64,000 bases of DNA from Campylobacter concisus (GTDB lineage Bacteria > Campylobacterota > Campylobacteria > Campylobacterales > Campylobacteraceae), in NCBI RefSeq assembly GCF_002913225.1, contig NZ_PPAW01000047.1, positions 1 to 64,000 on the forward strand. Direction: 5' to 3'. Of this stretch, positions 51,868 to 63,027 are shown one piece after another. A model generated the notes under the pieces. That model did no database searches. It worked only from the letters and a program-made list of their open reading frames with translations, and had not been told where the DNA came from. Position numbers and translations under genes: made by a program. The first letter of the stretch is position 1, and every line of letters begins with the position of its first letter.

Positions 51868-52205
51868 GAAATTTGATAATAATCGCCGGCGTGATGCTAC
51901 TTTTTGGAGCTATCTGGGCGATAAAAGATGAAAAGATCAGCAAAAGCATAAAAGCGCTCGTTAGCGCGGTGCTTGTAGCGATCCTTGTTTGCGTCTATTT
52001 TTACGAGCAAAATTTATCAAAAAATGAGGACGCCATCTCAAAGCTAGTTAGCGATTTTAAACAGGGTAAAACACTAAAATGTGGAGAATACAACGTAAGC
52101 GCTGAGAAATTTAACTACGAATTTGGCACGGCGTCATTTTTGCCAAAACGAGAATTTAGCGATCTATCAGGCGTTATCGTGCCTATAAAAAGTTGTGAGC
52201 AATGA
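51861..52205 (+). CDS. Hypothetical inner-membrane protein
   Basis: The 114-residue product has two hydrophobic helices (about 3-20 and 33-48) and a soluble C-terminal domain of about 60 residues with two cysteines (KCGEYNVSAE, PIKSCEQ), probably periplasmic. It overlaps both neighbours. No known family recognised. Confidence 0.72.
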   Translation: MVRNLIIIAGVMLLFGAIWAIKDEKISKSIKALVSAVLVAILVCVYFYEQNLSKNEDAISKLVSDFKQGKTLKCGEYNVSAEKFNYEFGTASFLPKREFSDLSGVIVPIKSCEQ

Positions 52206-54406
52206 CTGAAGAGATATTTTTAAAGCTAGATCTGGGCGAGTATCTGGATAAATTTAACTCCTTTTTAGCAAGGCAAAAACCGCTATTTTTACAAGGCGAC
52301 AGCAAAATCCACTTTGAAAACATCAGCGAGCTTTCAAAGTATGATTTTAAGGCGCCTGACGAGATAAAAGAGCTTGATGACGCGCTTATGAGACTTAGCA
52401 AGCAAGCAGTGCTTCACATCAGTGAAATTTACGAGTTTGCAAAGATCATTAAGTATTTTTCATATCTAAAAAAGCAAAAATTTGAAGGCAGGCTTGGCGA
52501 GTGGATCGCAAAGGTTGAAATCCCTGAAGCGATGAGCCAGATGGCAAACAGCTTTGATGAAAACGGCGAGTTTAGCGACAGCGTGGATGAGAGATTTGCT
52601 GCGATAAAGCAGGCTTTTAGCGAGAAAAAACGTCAGATTGACGCTGAACTTAAAAAGCTCATCTACTCAAAGCACATCACGCCCTATCTAGTCGATACCC
52701 AGACGCACTACATCAACTCGCAAGAGGCACTTTTGGTGCGTGGCGGCTTTAACCACGCCCTAAAAGGCACCGTCATCGCTAGAAGCTCAGGCGGCTACTT
52801 CTACGTCGCACCTGCAAGCACCGAGCGCCTAAAAAAGGAGCAAAGCGAGCTGCTTGATAGAAAAGAGGAGATCATTTTTGAGCACTGCAAGAAATTTAGC
52901 CTGCAGATGAGCAAGAGCCTGCTTTTTTTGAAATTTATAAATAACGCTTTTGATCAGTTTGACGCGTATCAAGCTCGTGTAAATTTGGCTAGATCACGTG
53001 ACTATGAGTTTGTTTTGCCAAACAGCTCGCACGTCATAAAGCTTGAGAAATTTGCCCACCCAGCGCTAAAAAACCCAAAAAGCGTGAGTGTGGATTTTAG
53101 CAAAAAGGTGCTTCTCATTACTGGCGTAAATGCTGGCGGTAAGTCGATGCTTTTAAAATCAATCATCTCAGCCACGCTGCTTGCAAAGTATCTGCTGCCT
53201 ATGCGTATCGACGCAAACCGCTCAAGTATCGGCTCTTTTAAAGAATTTGACGCGATCATAGAAGATCCGCAAAGTGTGAAAAACGACATCTCGACCTTTG
53301 CTGGCAGGATGGTGCATTTTGCAAGGCTTTTTACTAAAAAATCAATCATCATCGGCATCGACGAGATCGAGCTTGGCACCGATTTTGAGGAGGCTGCGAG
53401 CTTGTATGGCGTCATGATAGAGCGTCTCATCACTCAAGATATCAAAATGATCATCACGACCCACCACAAGCGCCTTGCGATGCTATTAGCTAAAAATCCA
53501 GAGGTTGAGCTAGTGGCGGCACTTTACGACGAAGCGGCTCAAAGGCCTAAATTTGAGTTTTTAAAGGGCACGATCGGCAAGTCTTATGCCTTTGAAACGG
53601 CGGCAAGATACGGCATATCTCAAAATTTAGTGGCGCAGGCAAAGAAAATTTACGGCGAAGATAAAGAGAATTTAAACGAGATCATCACAAAGACGCTAAA
53701 TTTACAAACCAAGCTTGATGAGGGGATAAAAGAGGTCACGGCAAAAGAGGAGCGGCTGGAGCGCTTGCTTGAGGAGCAAAAAGAGCTAAAAGAGAAAAAT
53801 GAGATCAGGCTAAATGCGACTATTTCGCGCCTAGAAAAAGAGTATTATGAAGCGATAAATGCGGCAAAAGCTGTTATAAATTTCAAAGACATTAAAGACA
53901 AGCAAAGGGCGCTAAACGTGGCAAATGAGAAAAAAGCCGCCATCGTTAAGCCTAAAAAAACTGAGCGTGAGAGCCTAAAAGTAGGCGATAGAGTGAAGTA
54001 TGAAAATATCAAAGGCACGGTTTTAAGCATCTCTAAAAATGATGCGATGATCGAGTCAAATGGCATAAATTTACGTGTGCCACTAGAGCTTTTAAGAAAA
54101 AATGGCAACGAAGTGGTCTTGCCTAAAAAAGGAGGAGTAAGTTTAAGTGTTGATAAGCCAAAAACGGCCTCGCTTTCGCTTGATCTACACGGCATGAGAG
54201 CTGACGAGGCGATAGCTAAGCTTGATAAATTTATCTCAGATAGTCTTGTTATGGGATTTGATGAGGTTAGCGTATTTCACGGCATCGGCACTGGCAAGCT
54301 CGCCTTTGCTGTTAAAAATTTCTTAAAAGAGCATCCAAGCGTGAAAGAATTCCACGATGCACCGGCAAATCAAGGCGGATACGGTGCTAAGATAGTTAAA
54401 CTTTGA
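52202..54406 (+). CDS. mutS2: Endonuclease MutS2
   Basis: The product has 734 residues. The MutS-type ATPase has Walker A GVNAGGKSMLLK and Walker B IIIGIDEIELGTDFEE, followed by a coiled-coil arm (about 500-580) and a C-terminal Smr domain with LDLHGMRADEAIAKL and HGIGTGKL. MutS2 suppresses recombination and can act on stalled ribosomes; which applies here is unknown. There is no MutL or MutS nearby. Confidence 0.95.
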   Translation: MTEEIFLKLDLGEYLDKFNSFLARQKPLFLQGDSKIHFENISELSKYDFKAPDEIKELDDALMRLSKQAVLHISEIYEFAKIIKYFSYLKKQKFEGRLGEWIAKVEIPEAMSQMANSFDENGEFSDSVDERFAAIKQAFSEKKRQIDAELKKLIYSKHITPYLVDTQTHYINSQEALLVRGGFNHALKGTVIARSSGGYFYVAPASTERLKKEQSELLDRKEEIIFEHCKKFSLQMSKSLLFLKFINNAFDQFDAYQARVNLARSRDYEFVLPNSSHVIKLEKFAHPALKNPKSVSVDFSKKVLLITGVNAGGKSMLLKSIISATLLAKYLLPMRIDANRSSIGSFKEFDAIIEDPQSVKNDISTFAGRMVHFARLFTKKSIIIGIDEIELGTDFEEAASLYGVMIERLITQDIKMIITTHHKRLAMLLAKNPEVELVAALYDEAAQRPKFEFLKGTIGKSYAFETAARYGISQNLVAQAKKIYGEDKENLNEIITKTLNLQTKLDEGIKEVTAKEERLERLLEEQKELKEKNEIRLNATISRLEKEYYEAINAAKAVINFKDIKDKQRALNVANEKKAAIVKPKKTERESLKVGDRVKYENIKGTVLSISKNDAMIESNGINLRVPLELLRKNGNEVVLPKKGGVSLSVDKPKTASLSLDLHGMRADEAIAKLDKFISDSLVMGFDEVSVFHGIGTGKLAFAVKNFLKEHPSVKEFHDAPANQGGYGAKIVKL

Positions 54407-54454
54407 GCTAAATTTTTAATTAAAAAATGAAAGAAAATTTTTATTTAGCTTGGA

Positions 54455-54460
54455 TATAAT
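54455..54460 (+). promoter_or_regulatory. -10 box of the 54.5-kb EAL gene
   Basis: TTGGATATAATCC contains TATAAT 43 bases before the ATG, separating this gene from mutS2. Confidence 0.6.
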
Positions 54461-54502
54461 CCAGTAGAAAAATTTAAATTTAAGAAAGGAAGTTTAAACT
54501 TT

Positions 54503-56413
54503 ATGCCAGGTGACGAATCGCAAAAAAAGCACTTTAGTATGGTTAAAACCGTCACTTTGGTCGTGGTTTTGCTTTTTGCTTTCTTTGTAATTGAAAATTT
54601 AACTGTCTATTCATATAAATACAATAACGCGCTCTCTACAAACAACTTTGGCCTCAAAAAAAAGACCGAGTATCTAACATCTCAATATGTAAATTATCTT
54701 AAAAATATAAGTAAATTTAATATTATAGATTTTCAAAATTATATAACCGACAACGCTGTTGGCGATGTCTTTTTGCTAAAAGAAAATGGCAAAAACGGCT
54801 TTAAGATAGAGGCCTCTTCAAACAAAAGCCTCGTAAATAAAGACTACGAAGACAAGAGCTGTGGCGACATCTACTCGCATGATTTTCAAAAGGATTATTT
54901 TTGGGCTGAAATTTTGCCAGAAAACAGCGCCAAAGTATGTATGTTTGTCGCCGTGAACGACTATATTTTAGGCTTTAAAGCGCATATCGATCAAAGGATA
55001 ACTGGCACTAGCGATGAATTTTATTTTCAGTGGCTGATGAAAAACATGGCTGTCACTTTGATCTTAAGCTCGATTGGTCTATTTTTAGGGCTTGCGGTCT
55101 GTCTTTGGTTTGTATTTAAGTATCTAAACATCAAATTTGACTATCTAAAAGTAAAAGAAGAGAGCACTACTAAGATCGCCCAGCTACAAGAGAAGCTATA
55201 TATCGATCCGATGACAGGGCTTTTTAACAAGGCAGCACTCATAAAAGATGTGAGCGAGTATAAATATCCAAAAGTGATACTTATGGATATCGATGATTTT
55301 GGCAAGATGAACGACTACTACGGCAAATACGTTTGCGATCAGATCTTAAAACAGATGGCTAATCTCATCAAAGAATTTGCAAAAAATGAGAATATGAAGG
55401 CTTATTGTATCGAGGCGGACAGATTTGCTTTGGTCGAAGATAATAACGACTTTATCGACAGATACGAGGAGCTAGCTGAAAATTTACTAGATATCTTTAA
55501 AGGCAGGATGCTTAGCATAAAAGATGAAAATGGCGTAGAGGTCGATGATATAGAAATTCACAACACCATAGGCTTTGCGCTTGATAGCGATCAGACTTTA
55601 AGAAAGGCAACCATCGCGCTAAAATCAGCCAAAACGCTTGATAAAGACTATGTTTGCTACTTTAAAGGGCTAAGTCAAAAAGATGAATACGCAAATCAGA
55701 TCGAGCGCTCAAAGCTGATCCAAAACGCTACGATAAACGATAACATCGTGCCGTATTTTCAGCCGATATTTGACGAGAAAAAGATCCCTATAAAATATGA
55801 ATGCTTAATAAGAATTTTAGACCGCGACGATGTCATCTCGCCAAGCGTATTTTTGGATATCTCAAAGCGTATCAAGCGTTACGCAGACCTTGAAAAACAG
55901 CTCATTAAAAAGTGCTTTGAGCACCTCACTGAAGATCCAAATTTGGTTCTTTCTATAAATTTAAGCAGCCGAGATATGATAGATGGCGACGTTAGCGCAC
56001 TTGTTTTAAATTTACTAAACAAGCACAATGTCGCTGGCAGGATAGTCTTTGAGATAGTCGAAGACGAGGAGCTAAAGAGCGCTGAGCGCGTCTCAGTCTT
56101 TGTTGAGCGTGCAAAGAGCATGGGCGCTATGATAGCGATCGACGACTTTGGCTCTGGCTACTCAAATTTCTCTTACATCATAAAGATCAAGCCAGACTAC
56201 GTGAAGATCGATGGCTCTATCATCAAAGATATCGATATCAATAAAGACTCATACGCTATCGCAAGCGCGATCGTGGCATTTGCAAAGGATCTTGGCATAA
56301 AAACGATCGCGGAGTATGTTCATTCTAAAGAAATCTTTAACGTCTGTAAGGAGATAGGCATCGACGAATTCCAGGGATTTTACTTGGGAATTCCTTCTAA
56401 AAAGGCGTTTTAG
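54503..56413 (+). CDS. Membrane EAL protein with dead GGDEF domain
   Basis: The 636-residue protein has helices at about 14-33 and 183-206 enclosing a periplasmic domain, then a degenerate GGDEF (about 225-385; signature replaced by E304-A-D-R-F308) and EAL (about 395-634). The EAL side reads YECLIRI (E433), [32 protein letters not shown] and FQGF. Most metal and catalytic positions are therefore kept, and phosphodiesterase activity is plausible. It is translationally coupled to dapE by a TAGTG overlap. Confidence 0.88.
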   Translation: MPGDESQKKHFSMVKTVTLVVVLLFAFFVIENLTVYSYKYNNALSTNNFGLKKKTEYLTSQYVNYLKNISKFNIIDFQNYITDNAVGDVFLLKENGKNGFKIEASSNKSLVNKDYEDKSCGDIYSHDFQKDYFWAEILPENSAKVCMFVAVNDYILGFKAHIDQRITGTSDEFYFQWLMKNMAVTLILSSIGLFLGLAVCLWFVFKYLNIKFDYLKVKEESTTKIAQLQEKLYIDPMTGLFNKAALIKDVSEYKYPKVILMDIDDFGKMNDYYGKYVCDQILKQMANLIKEFAKNENMKAYCIEADRFALVEDNNDFIDRYEELAENLLDIFKGRMLSIKDENGVEVDDIEIHNTIGFALDSDQTLRKATIALKSAKTLDKDYVCYFKGLSQKDEYANQIERSKLIQNATINDNIVPYFQPIFDEKKIPIKYECLIRILDRDDVISPSVFLDISKRIKRYADLEKQLIKKCFEHLTEDPNLVLSINLSSRDMIDGDVSALVLNLLNKHNVAGRIVFEIVEDEELKSAERVSVFVERAKSMGAMIAIDDFGSGYSNFSYIIKIKPDYVKIDGSIIKDIDINKDSYAIASAIVAFAKDLGIKTIAEYVHSKEIFNVCKEIGIDEFQGFYLGIPSKKAF

Positions 56414-57504
56414 TGGTAGTTGGCTTTTTAAAAGAGCTTTTAAGCTTTCGTTCTATCACGCCAGATGATGCAGGCAGCTTGGAGTTTATCGCTAAATTTT
56501 TGCCTGATTTTGAGGCTAAATTTATAGAAAAAAATGGCACAAAAAATCTCATACTTTCTAAAATTTATGGAGACGGCGAACATCTAGCCTTTGCAGGACA
56601 CGTTGATGTCGTGCCTCCAGGAGATGGCTGGGAGAGCGAGCCATTTACCCCACTAGAAAAAGATGGCTATATCTACGCAAGGGGTGCTCAGGATATGAAA
56701 AGTGGCGTGGCTGCCTTTGTTTGTGCTGCTAAAGAGGCTAAATTTGATGGCAAGTTAAGCCTCATCTTAACAAGTGACGAAGAGGGCGATGGCACTTATG
56801 GCACACCTTTGGCACTTGAATATCTGCGAGAGATAGGGGATCTGCCCAAATTTTGCGTCGTGGCTGAGCCAACTTGTGATAAGAAATTTGGCGATAGCAT
56901 AAAGGTCGGCAGACGTGGCTCGATAAATGGTAAGATCGTGATAAAGGGTGTTCAAGGCCACGTGGCGTATCCAGAAAAATGCGTAAATCCAGTAAATTTG
57001 ATAGCCCCACTTTTAAGCAAGATAGCTGATCACGATATGGACGGCGGGAGCGAGTTTTTTAGCCCAAGTAAGATCGTAGTGACGGACATTCGTGGCGGCA
57101 TGCAGGTTTGCAACGTCACGCCAAGCGAGCTTAGCATAATGTTTAACATTAGAAACTCAAATTTAACTGACGCAAATGACGTCGAAAGCTATCTTAGAAG
57201 CGTTTTAGATGGGCTTAGCTACGAGCTAAGTGTAAAGCAAAGCTCGAAGAGATTTTTAACGAACAAAGATAGCAAGATCGTAAAAAATTTAATGGCATCT
57301 GTTACAAAGATCACTGGTGTTACGCCACTTTTAAACACAAAGGGCGGTACGAGCGATGCAAGGCATTTTGCTGAATTTGGCGTAGATGCGATAGAATTTG
57401 GCGTCATAAATGACCGCATACACGCCAAAAACGAACGAGTTAGCGTTGATGAAATAAATAAACTTTATGAAGTTTTTAAAGACCTCATAGAAAATTTTTA
57501 TTAA
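56413..57504 (+). CDS. dapE: Succinyl-diaminopimelate desuccinylase
   Basis: The product makes LL-diaminopimelate for lysine and peptidoglycan. The 363-residue M20 metallo-enzyme has [14 protein letters not shown] (His, Asp), [11 protein letters not shown] (Asp), [11 protein letters not shown] (Glu-Glu), VVAEPT and a late HAKNERV histidine. Starts at GTG 56413. Confidence 0.96.
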   Translation: MVVGFLKELLSFRSITPDDAGSLEFIAKFLPDFEAKFIEKNGTKNLILSKIYGDGEHLAFAGHVDVVPPGDGWESEPFTPLEKDGYIYARGAQDMKSGVAAFVCAAKEAKFDGKLSLILTSDEEGDGTYGTPLALEYLREIGDLPKFCVVAEPTCDKKFGDSIKVGRRGSINGKIVIKGVQGHVAYPEKCVNPVNLIAPLLSKIADHDMDGGSEFFSPSKIVVTDIRGGMQVCNVTPSELSIMFNIRNSNLTDANDVESYLRSVLDGLSYELSVKQSSKRFLTNKDSKIVKNLMASVTKITGVTPLLNTKGGTSDARHFAEFGVDAIEFGVINDRIHAKNERVSVDEINKLYEVFKDLIENFY

Positions 57505-57589
57505 TCTCTTTTTTATTAAATAGTTAAATTTAAACGCCATTGCTAGTGTTTTGTTGGCTTGTTTGCTGGCGTTTTTGTAGGGCGAACTT

Positions 57590-57885
57590 TTAAGAAAAAT
57601 GGCTACATTTTGCCTGAGAGCAAAACTGCTTCATTATATAGACCATGCTTATTACCGCAACCACTGCTAAAATGGTGATCGTTATTATTAGAAGCGTCTG
57701 TTTGTCAGGATTTGAGCCTAGAAAATAGCCAACTCCAAGTAAAACAGCACACCAAGCCCTAGCGCCAAGTGTGGTAAATAGGCAAAACTAAAAATATTCA
57801 TCTTAGCAAGCCCAGCTGGCAGGCTGATATACTACGAATTTCAGAGATTAGGCGCGAGTTATACCTGCAAATTTGCCGTATTTTA
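57590..57885 (-). pseudogene. DedA family relic
   Basis: On the minus strand one frame reads ISLPAGLAKMNIFSFAY (57778-57830). After a one-base shift another reads FTTLGARAWCAVLLGVGYFL then GSNPDKQTLLIITIT to a stop at 57590. Together they are the C-terminal third of a DedA/SNARE-associated membrane protein. The N-terminal two thirds and the start are absent, and upstream residues also show a frameshift. Confidence 0.7.
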
Positions 57886-57886
57886 G

Positions 57887-58165
57887 ATGATCTCACACCC
57901 AAAAAGTAGCAAAGATACTGCAAAAGCTATCGGATTTTTGCCACTGATCATTGCTATTTTACTTTTACTAACACTTATCTTTGGTCTAAAACTTGGCGAA
58001 AATGGCGCGTTATTTAGCTCAGAAAAAGGTCCAGGCTCACAGCATGCAAATTTATTTATCTCGCTTATTTGCGCCATCATCATCGGCGCATTTATGCAAA
58101 GAAGTAAATTTTGCTCAGTGGGAGCTATCAGTAAAATTTTCGAGTTACGTTGGATTTTTCACTAA
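57887..58165 (+). pseudogene. Relic of a YedE/YeeE-type selenium transporter
   Basis: A 92-codon fragment includes FSSEKGPGSQHANLFISLIC and MQRSKFCSVGAISK, the conserved Gly-Pro-Gly-x-x-His and QRS-x-FC motifs of YedE. Full proteins have roughly 350-400 residues with two such halves. Only one internal segment remains, then the frame drifts into ELRWIFH and stops. C. jejuni FdhT is of this family. It lies directly against the DedA relic on the opposite strand. Confidence 0.75.
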
Positions 58166-58231
58166 AATCGTAATTAAATTTGACTGCTTTTGCAGGTTTT
58201 TGCTTATAAAGTTTGAAGTTAAATTTTGAAG

Positions 58232-58259
58232 AAATTTAGCCACCAAAGTGGCTAAATTT
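58232..58259 (-). terminator. Terminator of the SurA-like gene
   Basis: AAATTTAGCCAC pairs perfectly with GTGGCTAAATTT around CAAA, five bases past the stop at 58264. Confidence 0.8.
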
Positions 58260-58263
58260 GAAG

Positions 58264-59094
58264 TTATCTTAGAATTTGAATTTTTGCTTTTGCGCGGAGT
58301 TTTTCGAAGTAATCACTCATTAATTTTTCTTGCTCGCCTTGGTAAAGCTCGTTTATAACGTTATCTTTTACATCAGCAAAGCTTGGTGTGTATGAGCCGA
58401 TCTTCTCTTTTACTAAAAACATATCAAAGCTATCAGGTCCTTGCAAAGGCTGTGTGTAGTCGCCGTTATTTGTGCTTGAGATGATCGCAGCAAGTCTTGG
58501 ATCTATGCTTTGATAGTCCAAACTGACCTCTTGTGTTTGCACGCCGTCTAGTAGCTTTGGACTTGTCTTTTGAGCCTCAAGTAGATCGGGGTCTTTTGCT
58601 CGATAAACTACGACTCTAGCGGTGCTAAAAACTTTAAATTTATCAGGATTAGCGTCAAAATACGCCTTTGCTTTTTGCTCGTTTATATTTTTGCCAGCCT
58701 CAGCAGCTATGCTTTTATAAAGTTTTTCTTGAAGCATCTTGTGCTCTAGGTTGTTTTTAAAATCCAAAAAGTCCATGCCTTGAGCTTGGATAGAGCTTCT
58801 AAATTGCGAATTTGTCATGCCATTTTGCTTTGCGATCGCCTCGATCCTGTCGTTTAGCTCAAAAGGTGTCACGCTTAAATTTAAGTTTTTTATCTGCGCA
58901 TCTTCAAGCCTATCTCTGATAAGCAAATTTAAAGCGTCCTGCTCTGTTGTCTTTAGCTGTTCCTTCAAGCTATAAACCTCGTAAAGCGTGATAGGCTCGT
59001 TCTCCACGATAGCTGCGATGCCGTTTATCATCTGAGCTGAATATAAATTTAAGGCACTTAACACGCCAGCAGCCAAAAAGAGCAATTTTTTCAT
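58264..59094 (-). CDS. SurA-like periplasmic chaperone
   Basis: The 276-residue product starts at ATG 59094 with a signal peptide (MKKLLFLAAGVLSALNLYSA). The SurA-N-like chaperone region follows (INGIAAIVENEPITLYEVYS; LLIRDRLEDAQIKNLNL), then a domain in the place of parvulin (about 150-245; FKVFSTARVVVYRAKDPDLL). It corresponds to C. jejuni Cj1289 by order next to gltX, and probably helps outer-membrane proteins fold. Prolyl-isomerase activity is not certain. Confidence 0.85.
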   Translation of the reverse strand: MKKLLFLAAGVLSALNLYSAQMINGIAAIVENEPITLYEVYSLKEQLKTTEQDALNLLIRDRLEDAQIKNLNLSVTPFELNDRIEAIAKQNGMTNSQFRSSIQAQGMDFLDFKNNLEHKMLQEKLYKSIAAEAGKNINEQKAKAYFDANPDKFKVFSTARVVVYRAKDPDLLEAQKTSPKLLDGVQTQEVSLDYQSIDPRLAAIISSTNNGDYTQPLQGPDSFDMFLVKEKIGSYTPSFADVKDNVINELYQGEQEKLMSDYFEKLRAKAKIQILR

Positions 59095-59164
59095 AATGAA
59101 ACCTTTATTTAAGTATTTAGTAAATATAATTTTGGGCAATTATAACATAAAAATAAGGCACAAA

Positions 59165-60544
59165 ATGATAGTTACTAGATTTGCTCCGTCGCCTACTGGA
59201 TACCTACATATAGGCGGACTTAGGACAGCTCTTTATAATTATTTATACGCAAGAGCTAACAATGGAAAATTTCTGCTACGCATCGAAGATACTGACTTAA
59301 AACGAAACTCAGAAGAAGCCACACAAGCGATAAAAGAGGCATTTGCTTGGTGTAAGCTAGATCACGACGGCGAAGTGACCTATCAGTCAAAGAGATTTGA
59401 TCTTTACAAAGAGTACGTTAAAAAGCTGCTTGATGAGGGCAAAGCCTACAAATGCTACATGAGCAAAGAGGAGCTTGAGGAGCTTAGAGCTAGTCAAGAG
59501 GCTAGAAAAGAGCGCCCAAAATATGATAATAGATATAGAGATTTTACCGGCACGCCTCCAGCTGGCATCGAGCCAGTCATCCGTATAAAAGCTCCGCTTA
59601 GCGGCGAGATCGTCATACATGACGGCATAAAGGGCGAGGTTAAATTTAAGGTTGAAGATATCTTAGACGACTTCATCATCGCAAGAAGCGACGGCACGCC
59701 AACATATAACTTCACAGTTGTGATAGACGATGCGCTAATGGGCGTCACAGACGTTATTCGCGGCGATGACCACCTATCAAATACCCCAAAACAGATCGTT
59801 CTTTACGAGGCACTTGGCTTTAAGGTGCCAAAATTTTATCACGTCGCTATGATAAACGGCGAGGACGGCAAAAAGCTTAGCAAAAGGCATGGCGCGACTG
59901 ACGTTATGGAGTATAAAAAGATGGGCTACTTGCCTGAAGCGCTCTTAAATTTTCTCGTTCGTCTTGGCTGGAGCCACGGTGATGATGAGATTTTTACTAT
60001 CGAGGATATGCTTAAATACTTTAATCCAAACGATATCAACAAAAGTTCAAGCACCTACAACGCTCAAAAGCTTGACTGGCTAAATTCTCACTATATCAAG
60101 ACCTTACCTTACGAGAGATTAGCGCACGATATGCTCGAGTTTGGCGTGGATTTTAAGGCTTTGGTAAAGGGCGAGCTACTGCTAAATTCGCTCCGTGAGA
60201 GATCAAAGACGCTAATTGAAATGGCAAACAGCGCAAATGCAATCATAAACGCTCCAAAAAGCTACGATGAGAAAGCTTGGGCTAAATTTATAAATGAAAA
60301 TAGCAAAGAAATTTTGGCGAAATTTGCTCAAATTTTAGACCGCGACCTTGACGCAAAGGGCTACGAGGAGCTAACTAATAAATTTTTAGAGCAAAATGGC
60401 TTAAAACTAAAAGACCTAGCTCAGGCTCTAAGGATAGCGCTAACTGGCTCAAGCGTGAGCCCAAGTATCTTTGAGGTGCTTGAAGTAGTAGGCAGCAGCG
60501 AGATCAAAAACAGAATACAAAATTTATTAAAGGAAGAGAAATGA
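59165..60544 (+). CDS. gltX: Glutamyl-tRNA synthetase
   Basis: The 459-residue class I enzyme starts at ATG 59165 ([20 protein letters not shown] contains the HIGH equivalent); an ATG at 59096 would overlap the divergent SurA-like start. [12 protein letters not shown] is the KMSKS motif. Campylobacters carry two gltX genes, one of which can favour tRNA-Gln in concert with GatCAB; which copy this is cannot be decided from sequence alone. Confidence 0.96.
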   Translation: MIVTRFAPSPTGYLHIGGLRTALYNYLYARANNGKFLLRIEDTDLKRNSEEATQAIKEAFAWCKLDHDGEVTYQSKRFDLYKEYVKKLLDEGKAYKCYMSKEELEELRASQEARKERPKYDNRYRDFTGTPPAGIEPVIRIKAPLSGEIVIHDGIKGEVKFKVEDILDDFIIARSDGTPTYNFTVVIDDALMGVTDVIRGDDHLSNTPKQIVLYEALGFKVPKFYHVAMINGEDGKKLSKRHGATDVMEYKKMGYLPEALLNFLVRLGWSHGDDEIFTIEDMLKYFNPNDINKSSSTYNAQKLDWLNSHYIKTLPYERLAHDMLEFGVDFKALVKGELLLNSLRERSKTLIEMANSANAIINAPKSYDEKAWAKFINENSKEILAKFAQILDRDLDAKGYEELTNKFLEQNGLKLKDLAQALRIALTGSSVSPSIFEVLEVVGSSEIKNRIQNLLKEEK

Positions 60545-61794
60545 CACATGTAACTAAAGAAGAGGCACTAAACTACCACATCGGCGGTAAGATCGAGATC
60601 AGGGTAAAGACACCTTGCGAGACTTCAAGAGACCTTTCGATGGCCTATACACCAGGCGTTGCAGAGCCTTGTAAAGAGATAGAGGCTGACAATGAACTAG
60701 CTTATAAATATACAAATAAGGCAAATTTAGTAGCTGTCATCACCGATGGCACGGCTGTTCTTGGACTTGGCGATATCGGCGCTATCGCTGGTAAGCCAGT
60801 TATGGAGGGCAAGGCGGTGCTATTTAAGAAATTTGCAAACGTTGATGCCTTTGACATCGAGCTAGATGAGCATGATCCTGATAAGATCGTTGAGATTTGC
60901 AAGGCTCTTGCTCCGACATTTGGTGGTATAAATTTAGAAGATATCCGCGCTCCAAAGTGCTTTGAGATCGAAAGAAAGCTTCAAGAAGCAGTCGATATCC
61001 CTGTAATGCACGATGATCAGCACGGCACAGCGATGATAACAAGCGCTGGCATTATAAATGCGATGGAAATTTCTGGCAAAGATATATCTAAGATAAAGAT
61101 CGTAGTTAGCGGCGCAGGTGCAGCTGGCATCGCTTGCGCAAAGATGTATAAAGCACTTGGCGCAAAACACATCGTGATGATAGATAGCAAAGGTGTTATC
61201 CACTCAAAAAGAACAGACCTAACTCCAGAAAAGGTTGAATTTGCGCTTGAGACTGAGGATAGGACACTAGCTGATGCGATGAAAGGCGCTGATATGTTTT
61301 TAGGTCTTTCTAAGCCTGGCGTTGTGACAAAAGAGATGGTTGCGTCGATGAACAAAGAGCCTATCATCTTTGCTTTGGCAAACCCAGTGCCTGAAATCTT
61401 CCCAGAGGACGTCGTAGCTGTAAGAGATGACGTTATGATGGGCACAGGCAGAAGCGACTATCCTAACCAAGTAAATAACGTTTTGGGCTTTCCATTTATC
61501 TTTAGAGGCGCGCTTGATGTTAGGGCTAAAAAGATCACTGAAAATATGAAAATGGCTGCAGCTAGAGCGCTTGCACAGCTTGCAAAAGAGCCAGTGCCAG
61601 CTGAAGTTTTAAAAGCAAGTGGCGTTAGCGAGCTAAAATTTGGCAAAGAGTACATCATCCCAAAACCATTTGACAAGCGCGTGCTAACGGCGGTCGCTCC
61701 AGCAGTTGCAAAAGCTGCAGTTGAAGATGGCGTAGCGAGAGTAAAAGATTTTGATGTTGAGGCTTACAAAGCCAAACTTGCAAAAGGTTTTTAA
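60541..61794 (+). CDS. Malic enzyme
   Basis: The product decarboxylates malate to pyruvate with NAD(P). The 417-residue short-type enzyme has [40 protein letters not shown] and the nucleotide loop [14 protein letters not shown]. It overlaps gltX by four bases (ATGA). The cofactor preference cannot be fixed by eye. Confidence 0.95.
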   Translation: MTHVTKEEALNYHIGGKIEIRVKTPCETSRDLSMAYTPGVAEPCKEIEADNELAYKYTNKANLVAVITDGTAVLGLGDIGAIAGKPVMEGKAVLFKKFANVDAFDIELDEHDPDKIVEICKALAPTFGGINLEDIRAPKCFEIERKLQEAVDIPVMHDDQHGTAMITSAGIINAMEISGKDISKIKIVVSGAGAAGIACAKMYKALGAKHIVMIDSKGVIHSKRTDLTPEKVEFALETEDRTLADAMKGADMFLGLSKPGVVTKEMVASMNKEPIIFALANPVPEIFPEDVVAVRDDVMMGTGRSDYPNQVNNVLGFPFIFRGALDVRAKKITENMKMAAARALAQLAKEPVPAEVLKASGVSELKFGKEYIIPKPFDKRVLTAVAPAVAKAAVEDGVARVKDFDVEAYKAKLAKGF

Positions 61795-61797
61795 TCA

Positions 61798-61824
61798 AAT
61801 TTAGCCCAAATTTTGGGCTAAATT
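61798..61824 (+). terminator. Terminator after malic enzyme
   Basis: AATTTAGCCC pairs with GGGCTAAATT around AAATTTT, just past the stop. Confidence 0.75.
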
Positions 61825-61884
61825 CTCCTCTTGGCATTTTGTAAAAGACAAACCTTGTAAAAACAGTAAATTTAAGGACAAAAA

Positions 61885-62511
61885 ATGCAAAACGTGAAGC
61901 TCATCTCACACCCATTGATCGAGCATAAATTAACAATCTTACGTGATAAAAACACCCAGCCTTTTCAGTTTCGGATGCTAGTTGATGAGATCAGCTACCT
62001 TATGATCTTTGAGGCGACTAGAAATTTAAAAGTAAAAGATGTCAAAGTCCAAACACCAGTTGCGGTGGCAGACGCAAAAAGGCTCACTACAAAGGTGATG
62101 ATATGCCCTATCTTAAGGGCTGCGCTTGGCATGCTTGATAGCGTCTTTACTATCATCCCAGACGCGAGTGTTGGCTTTTTGGGCTTTCAGCGAAACGAGG
62201 AGACAGCGCAGGCTGAGTTTTTCTACGCAAAGCTTCCAAAAGACGCAAAAGAGCGCATGGCTATCATCATCGATCCTATGTTTGCAACTGGCGGCACGGC
62301 GATAGATGCGGTCAAATTCTTGCGTGAAAAAGGCGTTAAAGAGATCAAATTTATCTCCATCATCGCTGCACCTGAAGGGTTAAAGAGATTTAGCGAAATT
62401 TACCCAGACGTTGAGGTCTATACGGCATCGATCGATGAGAAACTAAATGAGAAAAACTACATCGTTCCAGGTCTTGGTGATGCTGGCGATAGAGTTTTTA
62501 ACACTCTTTAA
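61885..62511 (+). CDS. upp: Uracil phosphoribosyltransferase
   Basis: The product salvages uracil to UMP with PRPP. It has 208 residues with the PRPP loop in MAIIIDPMFATGGTAID and the uracil-binding C-terminus YIVPGLGDAGDRVFNT. AAGGA lies before the ATG. The promoter must lie in the short gap after the malic-enzyme terminator. Confidence 0.97.
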   Translation: MQNVKLISHPLIEHKLTILRDKNTQPFQFRMLVDEISYLMIFEATRNLKVKDVKVQTPVAVADAKRLTTKVMICPILRAALGMLDSVFTIIPDASVGFLGFQRNEETAQAEFFYAKLPKDAKERMAIIIDPMFATGGTAIDAVKFLREKGVKEIKFISIIAAPEGLKRFSEIYPDVEVYTASIDEKLNEKNYIVPGLGDAGDRVFNTL

Positions 62512-62520
62512 GGGCTAAAT

Positions 62521-63027
62521 TTGAACAAAAGACTTTTGCCGGCCTTAGTTGCCTTTATTATTGCCATCATCATCGGCACCTTCTTTTTTTCAAAAGAGGG
62601 CGGAGAGGCAAACAAAAACGCTCAAATTTTACTTGAGCAGCTAAACAAAGAGGGGCAAAAGAGCCAGAGCCTCGCAGAAAATGGCTCATACATATCAAAA
62701 GATGAGGTCGCACTTTATATCTACAAATTTAACAAGCTGCCAAAAAATTTCATAACTAAAAAAGAGGCAATGGCTCTTGGCTGGGACGCAAAAAGCGGAA
62801 ATTTATGGCAGATAAGCGGCGGCAAAAGCATCGGTGGAGATAGATTTTCAAACCGAGAAAAGAGGCTGCCTGAGGCTGATGGTAGAAAGTGGTTTGAGTG
62901 CGATGTAAATTATAATGGTGGCAGGCGCGGCGCTGAGAGAATTTTATATTCAAACGACGGGCTTATCTACTACACGCCTGATCACTACGAGCATTTTTAC
63001 CTGCTTTATGAGAAGAGGATGCAATGA
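62521..63027 (+). CDS. Barnase-type ribonuclease with membrane leader
   Basis: The 168-residue product starts at TTG 62521 after AAGGG. An N-terminal helix (LLPALVAFIIAIIIGTFFF) is a leader or anchor, and residues about 57-165 are barnase. Every catalytic residue of Bacillus barnase is present at a constant offset of 53: K80 (K27), E126 (E73), R136 (R83), R140 (R87), H155 (H102). Segments include NKLPKNFITKKEAMALGW, GGDRFSNREKRLP and TPDHYEHF. The next gene is barstar. It may be a secreted or surface RNase toxin, or a nutritional RNase. Confidence 0.95.
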   Translation: MNKRLLPALVAFIIAIIIGTFFFSKEGGEANKNAQILLEQLNKEGQKSQSLAENGSYISKDEVALYIYKFNKLPKNFITKKEAMALGWDAKSGNLWQISGGKSIGGDRFSNREKRLPEADGRKWFECDVNYNGGRRGAERILYSNDGLIYYTPDHYEHFYLLYEKRMQ

